DNA of 64,000 bases from Chinchilla lanigera (lineage: Eukaryota > Chordata > Mammalia > Rodentia > Chinchillidae). Shown here in pieces: positions 56,172-64,000 of this stretch. The notes below the pieces were generated by a model. The model worked only from the letters and a program-made list of their open reading frames with translations, ran no database searches and had not been told where the DNA came from. The position numbers and the translations under genes were made by a program. Position 1 is the first letter of the stretch, and every line of letters starts with the position of its first letter. The stretch spans positions 8,157,387-8,221,386 of the forward strand of contig NW_004955475.1 in assembly GCF_000276665.1 (NCBI RefSeq), written 5' to 3'.

Positions 56172-56830
56172 TGATGCATGTACAAGGGGCCAAACCCACA
56201 ACACCCACCTCCTGACTGAGAGACCCTAAGGGACAGAGGGGTCAGCCCAGAGGGGTCGGGGGAATTTGCTTCCAACAGTGGCCATAGCCTGTGTTGGCAA
56301 AACACGGGCTGGGTTTGGGGGCAGTAAGAGCCTACTCTGGAGGGAGGGGGGCAGGCTGTGAATAGGGCTCTGTGTGGCCCAGCTGAGAGGACTGGCGGAG
56401 GCTGGAATGTGAAGAACGTGCTCCCGTGACTGTGGCCCTGGGCCTGAGTCTGTGGCATAGAGTTGGCCAGGGGCAGTGGAGTATGGGGGTGGGGGGCAAC
56501 AAAGGTGGAGGATGAAGCAGAGAAACCAGGCAAGGAAAGGACACACATATTTCTAGGCTTCTCCTCATAGCAGAACACGGGCTGGTCCGAGACACCACAG
56601 GCTAAGCAGAGAGGATGCTGGGAGAGAGCTCAGTCCATCCACCTACTGCTGAGGACTTCCTAGGTTGGGACCAAGCCTGTCAGTCGCTTCACTGCTTGTC
56701 TCCAAACTACTCCTCTTAAACTTTCCTACTTCTCACCCCGCACTCATCCTTCTGCTTTTAATCCCCCTTTTGACTTTGACTCTTTTACTTTTTTGACTTG
56801 TTTCTCTTTTTCTCTCAAAAACTCCTCCTC
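54680..56830. other. Intronic; no coding exon recognised
   Basis: Largely unique-looking sequence. Overlapping frames on both strands at 54304-54968 and 56108-56598 (up to 176 codons) have no motif I know. 55970-56080 may be a diverged L2 3' end. Confidence 0.4.
56140..56166 (+). repeat. (CA)n microsatellite
   Basis: About 13 CA units, followed by TATATTG. Confidence 0.96.
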
Positions 56831-56831
56831 T

Positions 56832-57052
56832 GAGCCAGTCTTGGTGGTACATGCCTGTAATCCCAGCTACTCAGGAGGCTGAAGCAGGAGGATAGCAAGT
56901 TTTAGGCCAGTCTGGGCAGCTTTATGAGAACTTGTCTCAAATAAAAGATACAAAAGGACCTAAGGTTATAGCTCAGCAGTAGGGCTTTTGTCTAGCATGT
57001 GCAAGGCCCTGGATTACATCTCTAGTACTGCAAACAACAGCAGCAACAAAAC
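56832..57052 (+). mobile_element. B1 plus ID composite SINE, sense
   Basis: B1 part: CCAGTCTTGGTGGTACATGCC, CAGCTACTCAGGAGGCTGAAGC, AACTTGTCTCAAATAAAAGA. ID part: ATAGCTCAGCAGTAGGGC, TGTCTAGCATGTGCAAGGCC, CTGGATTACATCTCTAGTAC. Here the ID keeps its anticodon-arm region, unlike the dID of 47177-47350. Confidence 0.85.
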
Positions 57053-57239
57053 TCTTCCTGTGTCTTTTTCTGTCTGGCCAGTTGTCCTACTAGACTGTAA
57101 TTGCCTCTGGGCAGTGAACATGTCTGGCTTGTACATCTTTACATCTGTATGTCTACCCTAGCATCTACTGGACAACTCGGAACAGATATTCTACAGACCC
57201 CCTGAAAAACACCAGAGACCAAGGTGAGACTTATTGCAA

Positions 57240-58060
57240 CAGAAAGACTGCCCTCCCATAACCCCGCAACTATTTCTCTCTGTTCCCAGTCTCAGTTAAT
57301 AGTGCATCCACCCAGCTGCCAGGCCAGAAATCTTGGAGTTATCCTAGATTCTTTCTTATCCTCCCACACCCTATCATTGAAGTTGGTTCTACCTTGTGAA
57401 TTGTCCATATATTGGTCCCCTCCTGCCTTTGCCGAAGGCCACTGCCCAACTCAGAGCCTTACCATTGCTCTAGTCTCCTTGTCTTTGTTTTTTTGGTTTT
57501 TGGCTTTGCCTAACCTCTTCATTCCCAATCTATCCTTCCCCTACAAATGGAGTAACATTCTAAAACACAAATATAATTATGTTACTCCCTGTTTAGACCA
57601 TTTCAGTGCTCTTCATTGGGGTCTGGATAAAGTCCATGTTTGTTAAGATGACCTAAAAGGTCCACTATAATCCATCCCTTATCTGCAGGGGACTGCTCCA
57701 GTCTGTCTGGCATGTGCCTCAAAGCACACGCTGTGACACCTCCTTATCCTTTTTATGCTTTCTCTTTTGCCCATCATGTTCTTTGCCCCCTTGTCTGCCT
57801 GATGAACACCTATTCATCCTTCAAAACCTGTTTCAATGCTACTTCATGAAGGTCCTTATGACATTGTACCTGACTCCCAGCAATGGATTACTCAAGGCTT
57901 AGTGCTTTCCAGCAGCACTTGCACGGGACTGTGATGGCTTGCACATGTGACCACTTCCCTACTTAGCTGTGAATTCCTTTATAGCAGGGGTCCTGTCTGA
58001 TTTATCTCAATTCCTGAGTACGTAACACAAGGCCTACCCCTGAGGAGACACCTACTGAAC
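57240..58060 (+). repeat. L2 LINE relic, sense
   Basis: TCCTAGATTCTTTCTTATCCTCCC, 'CATTTCAGTGCTCTTCATTGGGG', 'CATCCTTCAAAACCTGTTTCAATGC', 'GTGAATTCCTTTATAGCAGGGGTCC' follow L2 ORF2 end and 3'UTR. Non-functional. Confidence 0.75.
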
Positions 58061-58183
58061 GATGAGTAAATAGATACAATATGATGAACAATTCACCGGA
58101 TGGGAAGATTATCAAGAGTAATCCTGGTCCTCTTCCACAGTGGTTGTCTTTTGTAGCTGCTGGACTTCTGGCTCCTAGGTTCA

Positions 58184-58273
58184 TTCAACTTTTTTGTTTT
58201 TGGTACCAGAAATTGAACTCAGGACCTTGTGCTTGCCAAGCAGGTGCTTGTGCCGCTGAGCTACATCCCCAGC
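58184..58273 (-). mobile_element. tRNA-like SINE, antisense, 16-bp imperfect target duplication
   Basis: TTTTTGTTTTTGGTACCAGAAATTGAACTCAGG, CTTGCCAAGCAGGTGC, GCCGCTGAGCTACATCCCCA. CTGGCTCCTAGGTTCA at 58168-58183 and CTGGCTCCTAAGTTCA at 58274-58289. Confidence 0.92.
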
Positions 58274-58327
58274 CTGGCTCCTAAGTTCAGAACGGCCCAG
58301 TCTAAGGGATGTGTTCTACAACTAAGA

Positions 58328-58380
58328 AACAAAATGAGCCTTCAAAATGAGAGTTCAAAATGAGCCTTCAAAATGAGAGT
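58328..58380 (+). repeat. Two ~25-bp tandem units
   Basis: CAAAATGAGCCTTCAAAATGAGAGTT repeated twice with a shared sub-repeat CAAAATGAG. Confidence 0.93.
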
Positions 58381-58667
58381 TGTAGGAGAACTCTCAGCTG
58401 CAAAAGTTCATACCTCATCTTTCCCTGTAAAGCTTTCAGCTACCAAGAGACCATCAGGATTAAGATCAAAAGCAGGATAGGACTCACGGTCCTATCATTA
58501 GAGAGAAAAGAATAGGATACAATAAAATTGGGGGCCCCATAGACCTCAAATGTAGATGTGGTTCTGACACTTACTGGCTGTATGACCATAGGTAAGTCCC
58601 ACGAGGATAGTAAAAACTACCATGTGGGATGATTGTTCCTCTATGTTCCTGTGTTGATTTAAGGCCT

Positions 58668-58930
58668 ATTTATTTTTTGAACTGCAGTCACACCTTGGTA
58701 CTCGACTGCTTCAAAACTTGTTACTTGACCCATTTTGATTTGAAAATTTTGTCCCGGTACTTGTTGCTTGTTTGTTACTCAGTGAACAAGCTGGAGCTTG
58801 TTGGTGTTGATTGTCCTTGACTTAATTACCCTTTCCAGCCAAAACAGTTTGTTTGGTACTCATAGTTTTGGTACTCAGCATGCCTCCTGGAACCAGTTAA
58901 TGACATGTACCAAAGTACCATTGTATCCTT
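58668..58930 (+). mobile_element. Possible DNA-transposon relic with inverted ends (tentative)
   Basis: ACACCTTGGTACTCGACTGC at the left and AAAGTACCATTGTA at the right form imperfect inverted ends (TTGGTACT / AGTACCA). Internal TGTCCCGGTACTTGTTGC and TTTGGTACTCATAGTTTTGG repeat the GGTACT motif several times. Family unassigned. Confidence 0.45.
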
Positions 58931-59319
58931 CACTCTGTCATACCCATGATGGGTTAGGTTGCTCTGATGGGAGAGGGGAGATTTCAAACGAGTAGAGCAA
59001 GACTTCAGAGTAACAGTCTGTCCCAACCATCGGCTCATCTCCTAATTTCATAACTGTCACACTTAGGACTTCATAAGGGCTGCTTCCTCCTTCTCTTCCA
59101 CCCCATTATCCTTTCTCTTTTCTTTCTTTTTTTTCCTCTCCTTTTATCTGGCACTAACTCGCTTACTCATAGCTCCACTTTATAGCTTTGCAAGGGACTT
59201 TCATATCTATCTTCCTTCTCTGCCAATGCTTATCTCATTCTCAAACTTACTGTCTCACAGTAAGATTTCTCAAAGATTCCTTGCCAGTCAATACTCCAGC
59301 AGGTGCACCTCCAATACTG

Positions 59320-59321
<2 letters not shown>

Positions 59322-59353
<32 letters not shown>
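59322..59353 (+). repeat. (CT)n microsatellite
   Basis: About 16 CT units. Confidence 0.97.
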
Positions 59354-59359
<6 letters not shown>

Positions 59360-59689
59360 AAATGTGAACTTCTGTGGTGAACCCGACCTTTAGTAATTTC
59401 TGGGTGACCAAAGGTCATGACAAATGTCTTTAGGATTAGGACTCACTGTGGTCAAGTGTCTGTACCTAGAGTGGCAGTCATTGTGCTGAGGATAAGAGAT
59501 ATGACACATATTCAGGCAATTCTTCTGCCAATAACATTATGGCTGATTTAAAGTTTGACTATGTAAAGGCAGAAGAATATGCAAGAAGATCTTTCTCTCT
59601 CTGAGGACCATTTCTTCCCTCCCTTCCTTCCTTTTATCTTTCTTTTTTAACTGCTGACCTAACATCTCTATGACTACCTTTTTTTAAAA

Positions 59690-60740
59690 AATTAAGTTTA
59701 TTGGTAAGATGTAGATATGCATAATGATCACATTCATTATATGAAATTTGTACCTGTACATGATATGTCTTAGTCCCTCTTTTTTTCCCATTCCCCTCCC
59801 CTCTCTTCAACCCCTCTTCAGTACCTTATTTATAAAGCTCTGTTTCCATTTTATCCTTTTTTTCTCACTTCTTTCTTTTCTCTTCCATACGCCCCCACCA
59901 ATTCCCCTTTTCCTTTGAACAGTTACTTCTTATTTCACAATATATGTATTATACATTTTGGTTCCTATTTACACTTTCAGTTTCTCACACCAGAGAGACA
60001 ATGTGATATTTACATATATGTGTCTGATTTATTTCATTTAAGATTTTGGTCTCAAGGTCCATCCATTTAGATATAAATGTCTCAAGTTTATCCTTTTTAT
60101 GGCTGAGTAGTATTCTGTTGTTTAAAAAAAAACCCACATCTGTTTTATTCATTCATTGGTTGATTGGCACTTGGGTTTTTTCCAAGATTTAGCTACTTTG
60201 CCACTATAAACATAGGTGCTCATATATCGCTGTGGTGTGATGCTTTTAATTCTTTGGAGAAGATAGCTAGAAGGGGAATAGCTGGGTCAAATGGAACCTC
60301 TAGTCCTAATTTTTTGAGGTGCCTCCACACTGATTTCCACAGTGGTTGCATCAGTCTACACTCCTTCCAACAGAGAAGAAGTTTCCTTTTCTCCCACAAC
60401 CCTTCCAGCACTTGTTATTGGTTGATTTGCTGATGATAGCCATCCTTTCTGAAGTGAGATGGAATCTTAGCGTTGCTTTAATTTGCATCTCTGAAATGAT
60501 CAGTGATAGGCAGGCATGGTGGCGCATGCCTGTAATCCCAGCACTAGGGAGGCTGAGGCAGGAGGATCATTGTGAGTTTGAGGCCAGCCTGGGCTACAAA
60601 GTGAGCTCAAGGTCAGCCTGAACTGCACAGTGAGACCCTATCTCAAAGAAAAAAATGAAATAATCAGTGATGTTGGACATTTTTTCTTGTATTTATTTGC
60701 CATTTGTACTTCTTCTGGGAAGTACATGGCTACCTTTTCT
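59690..60740 (-). mobile_element. LINE-1 ORF2 C-terminal region and 3'UTR, antisense
   Basis: Complement of L1 3' sequence: CCATCCATTTAGATATAAATGTC, TTTTTATGGCTGAGTAGTATTCTG, TGCTCATATATCGCTGTGGT, GGAATAGCTGGGTCAAATGG. The minus-strand frame includes [20 protein letters not shown] (about 60260-60320), an ORF2 C-terminal landmark. 5'-truncated at about 60740 and interrupted by the B1 at 60508-60656. Confidence 0.9.
60508..60656 (+). mobile_element. B1 SINE, sense, well preserved, 15-bp target duplication
   Basis: GGCAGGCATGGTGGCGCATG, CCCAGCACTAGGGAGGCTGAGG, AGGCCAGCCTGGGCTACAAAG, AGGTCAGCCTGAACTGCACAG (duplicated blocks), CCCTATCTC, A tail. GAAATGATCAGTGAT at 60493-60507 and GAAATAATCAGTGAT at 60657-60671, one mismatch. 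Least diverged B1 of the window. Confidence 0.96.
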
Positions 60741-60759
60741 TGTCCAAGCCCCTGCCATT

Positions 60760-61300
60760 GTTTGCCTGACAGGTCTCCCTTCATCCACCTTCACTCTGCA
60801 GCCTCCTCTGCAAGGTAGCCAGTAGGGATGTGATCTGTTTAAGGTGCAAATCAGATTTTATCATTCCCCTGCTGTATACCCAACCATGGTACCCTATTGC
60901 AATCCTCACCTTACCTCTCAAAGCCCTGCAGAATTTGGCTCTTGTTTTCTTCCCTGACTTCAATTTCTGTCACTAAAATTCTACATCCAGATATTCATGC
61001 TGCTGGCTATTTACTGTCATTCAGATCTCTTCTTAAAATTCAACTCCTCAGAGAGACCCACTGTGGCCATCCTCTTATTTGCCCTATGCAATCACTCTCT
61101 CATCCTGTTTTAAAATATTCCCCTTCCCGCTTTTCAGTTACACCTGAAGTTTCCTTATTTCTTTACTTACTTCTTGATGGTCCGTTCCTATTAGGATTTC
61201 AACACCAGGAGAACATTATCTGTCTAGATCGCAGCTATATCCTTAGCATTTCATGCTCAGTAGGCACCTGTGCTTTATAAATATTTGTTGAATGGACTTA
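60760..61300 (+). repeat. L2 LINE relic, sense
   Basis: CCCCTGCTGTATACCCAACCATGG, TCAAAGCCCTGCAGAATTTGGC, 'CTTAAAATTCAACTCCTCAG', TAAATATTTGTTGAATGGAC. Confidence 0.78.
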
Positions 61301-61480
61301 TAAACTGCTTCATCATTTTAAAAAGTGCTTTCATATGCATTGATTTCATATAAAGCCTGTGAGGTCAGGATTATTACTTTCCTAGTCTCATGGATGCAGA
61401 AACTGAGGATCAAGAGGTTCTGGGTGATGTCCAATGTCACAAAAGCAGTAGAAAGCAGAGGAAGGCATACCTGAACCTGG
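61300..61480 (-). repeat. MIR relic, antisense
   Basis: GTGAGGTCAGGATTATTACTTTCC, CAGAAACTGAGGATCAAGAGG landmarks. Confidence 0.6.
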
Positions 61481-61910
61481 ACTCTCCAGTTCTAAATACT
61501 GTACTGCTGTTTCCACCAACACACCTTGCTTGTAGCCTGGTCGGTGCTATACCAAGGATAGTATGCCCCAAGCAGATGATGAGTGATTCGTTGACAGTCT
61601 TTGCTGTCAGTTCTTGGAACCAACTGCAGAGAGTCTCCAGTCCCCTACCTTGTGGGACACTCTTCATTCCAAGAGAGTAAAGTGAGCCAGAGGAATCAGA
61701 CAGTGGGAGAGGAAGAAGGAGTATGGAGCAAGCGGTTTGAAGTCCGAGATTCTACGCTCCAGTTTGTTCCTTACTTCCTTTTCTTTTTTCTGTGGGCTTT
61801 AAAATTATCCTTCTATAAAACAGATGCATTGAACTTGCTGACTTTAAAGATCCCTTTCAGTTCTGACATTGCACCTGGGCAATATTGTGATTTCTCTGTT
61901 TCCTTTGCAG

Positions 61911-61944
61911 TGCTTCCCGTTGCGGCAAGTGAGGAAGAATGCTG
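61911..61944 (+). CDS. Candidate second coding exon of the unidentified gene
   Basis: A polypyrimidine tract and TTTGCAG acceptor (TTTCTCTGTTTCCTTTGCAG, 61891-61910) precede 34 bases reading CFPLRQVRKNA plus one base, then GCTG|GTAAGT. Joined to 46430-46474 (phase 0) it is open and leaves phase 1. The combined 26-residue start alternates hydrophobic and basic residues, with cysteines at 10 and 16. Very short exons are easily imitated by chance, and the next exon is not found within the remaining 2 kb, so this depends on transcript evidence. If real, the rest of the gene lies beyond 64 kb. Confidence 0.5.
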
Positions 61945-64000
61945 GTAAGTGCGAACGGCACACAGTGCAACTGTGCCTTCCCAAGGTCCTTACAGACCAG
62001 CTGACCAGATCCCTGGGCAGTGAAGCCCGTGGCTGAGACACGAAGCTGAAGACATCCTCTCTGTCTCCCTCCATTGGACATTTCCTGGCCTCTTCAGGCC
62101 CTGCCTTTGGTTAGGGCCAGAGCCTCTTTATTCCTGACCGAAGTTTTGTTCTTGTCAGAGAGCCAGGGGAGGATTTCCCTCCAGAGCTATCAGCAAATCC
62201 CAGCCCCTCCACACTTCCCTTGTTCTCAAATGTCTTCTTTCCACTGAGAAGTGTATTAGGGCTGGCGGATCCTCAGGAAGGAGGAACAGGTAAGTGAAGC
62301 AGGGAGGCAGATATTTGGCCTCTGGGGTTGGGTGTCTGTGAGATTCCCAGCTCATGCTTTAGCTGGAAGGCTTCCAAGAGGAGGTAGGCTTTCGGGCTTA
62401 TTCAGCTAAGGGGACAGATAGCCTGGAGGTTAAAACATTCTCTGAATTTGCTTTCTAACAAATTTCTCCTAGCCTGATGGCTTCTCTCCCTTCTCCCTCT
62501 GCTGTCCTTCGTGGGTGTGGATGAGTTAGCGGCAGGCACTCTCTGAGCAGCTTCCCTCTGTGGAGGACACAGCTGTCTAGTGAGGGATGACTGCTTTGGA
62601 AGGAAGAGAAAGATGGATACTAGCCTGGAAAGAGTTTGCTCCCAGGGCCAGAACTCATGGCATAGGCCAGGCTTTGCTGAGGTCAGTGAGGCCATCCTCC
62701 TGGCTCCCGCCTGACCTCAGCTGTTCCCATCGGCTCCAGTTTTTCATCGAGATGAGCTCACAACTTTAACCAGCCTAGCTCTCAGGTGGTATCTAGGGTT
62801 TGGGGTCACTGAACAGAAGCACAAATTAAGTGGCGTCCTAAGGGTTTGGGCGAGGAATCTTGGGAAGGTGTCGGAAGAGAGCACAAGAGCCCTTGTTTCT
62901 GAGGACCCCACAAAGTAACTGGAGCTGGTTTGGGCACAGACTTACTAGGAAGCAGATGGAGGATCTGGGGACCTTTCAAGGACTTTTCCACCTTATGACC
63001 CTGAGTTCTTGGGTGGTGTTTGCTAAGAAAAAAACACACTGGCAGAGCAAGGTGTTTATTTGCATTGCCATGACAGCAGCTGAGAGGGGACCTATTTTGA
63101 ACTAGGAACATGGCTTTGATCAGCATACGCATACGGCATACATCTGCTTCTCCAAGCACCGCCCCCAGCTCCCCCTTGCCATTCCAGGAGTTCTTGCGGA
63201 GCACAGTTCCTGCTTTGCACCACAGATCTCTGGGGGCGCAAAGTCTGGGCACTGCACATAGTAGGGGAAGGACACACTTCTCCATTTCAGAGACACCAGC
63301 TGCAAAGTCTAAAACGAAACCCTGAGGCCTCGAAATAGTGACCCCCCCAGAGGAATGCAGTCACAGCTGCCAAGCTGCTCATTAGAGCGTCTGTGCCAGG
63401 CTGAGGCTCTCGTGTTGAGAGCTGGGAGGGTGGGCATTGAGAGCCTGAGTGTCTGTGGAGTATCTTTTCAGCACGGTGAGGTCAGGAAAAGAGGTTGCCA
63501 CCTACAGTGCTGATATGAGCCTGGTCTTCTCGCTCCTTCTTTATGTTCAAGTTGAAAAATATCTATTTAAGGGCAACCGTGAGCACATTGTCTCCGGCTG
63601 ACTCAAGGTCACCCCAACAGAAATGAGTTTATTTCGATGCAGCAGTGTTAGCAACACAGCACTGAGAATCACAGCACCCAGATTTTAGCCCCAATTTCAT
63701 TACACTTTTACTGCTCAAGCCCCCCAGCAAGTCATTTCATTTCTCTAGGCTAGTGTTCAGGTCCATAGGGCTTACTGTGGGGGACTCTTTTGTGGCGCCT
63801 AAGAAATAGTACATTAAAAAAACATCAAAATGCTAAACAAATGTGCCTGTTTCTGAGATTTCACTCAGGGAATAAGCAGAATTCTTATTTATTTATTTAA
63901 TACATAATGCCTTCATATGTTTCAAAATTTAAGAGGTACAAAAATAAGCTCTTATTCCTAACCACTCATCAATCTCTTAGAGGTAACCAATGTTACCCGC
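61945..64000. other. Downstream intronic/unique sequence; no further exon found
   Basis: Overlapping frames near 62155-63325 (up to 159 codons) lack motifs. A MIR remnant at about 63650-63770 (CACCCAGATTTTAGCCCCAATTTC, GCAAGTCATTTCATTTCTC) and an old repeat end at about 63880-64000 (GTTTCAAAATTTAAGAGGTACA) are the only identifiable pieces. Confidence 0.4.

Noticed and set aside
1..64000. CRISPR array, prokaryotic operon or phage system
   Set aside because: No array of regularly spaced direct repeats and no bacterial genes; content is mammalian interspersed repeats.

Overview
This window is nuclear DNA from a placental mammal, most likely a rodent outside the mouse/rat group. It carries 7SL-derived B1 SINEs with the rodent-type internal duplication, and B1-dID composite SINEs (a B1 joined to a deleted tRNA-derived ID unit). 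It also has a young tRNA-like SINE ending in GGTTCCCGGTACCGGAG with an A/C-rich tail, several generations of LINE-1, MaLR-type LTRs, and ancient L2, MIR and hAT relics. A beaver-like (Castor) or other castorimorph/sciuromorph genome is my best guess. That is inference; no sequence search was run. No prokaryotic operon, CRISPR array, phage or bacterial mobile element is present.

Protein-coding content is very sparse. The only host gene I can argue for lies on the + strand. Its first coding exon (46430-46474) has a good Kozak context and a consensus splice donor. A second short exon (61911-61944) has a strong polypyrimidine/AG acceptor and a GTAAGT donor. The two join in frame across a 15.4 kb intron, and the gene would continue past the right edge. 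I do not recognise the product. All longer open frames are decayed transposons, antisense shadows, simple repeats or frames running through an assembly gap.

Layout: 1-10 kb is a patchwork of L1 fragments (an antisense 5'UTR-like piece, an antisense ORF2 3' part, a head-to-head inverted L1), SINEs, an antisense ERV LTR and a solo MaLR LTR with an exact 5-bp target duplication. About 10.5-14.6 kb is a decayed endogenous retrovirus with recognisable protease, reverse transcriptase and RNase H, and a SINE in its 5' LTR region. 14.7-21 kb is largely unique, with a 445-base N gap at 16459. 21-27 kb holds LTRs and L1 3' ends, including an antisense LTR with two 90-bp direct repeats. Two sense L1 copies fill about 27.2-30.1 kb and 33.3-38.3 kb. 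38-46 kb is mostly unique DNA with MIR/L2 relics and a 335-bp inverted duplication (42.45-42.78 and 44.04-44.37 kb). 46 kb to the end is the candidate gene, with its large intron containing a chained B1/dID cassette, L2, L1 and microsatellites.

The elements do not form a pathway. The interest lies in the nested insertion history, which direct repeats let one order, and in the unidentified short-exon gene.
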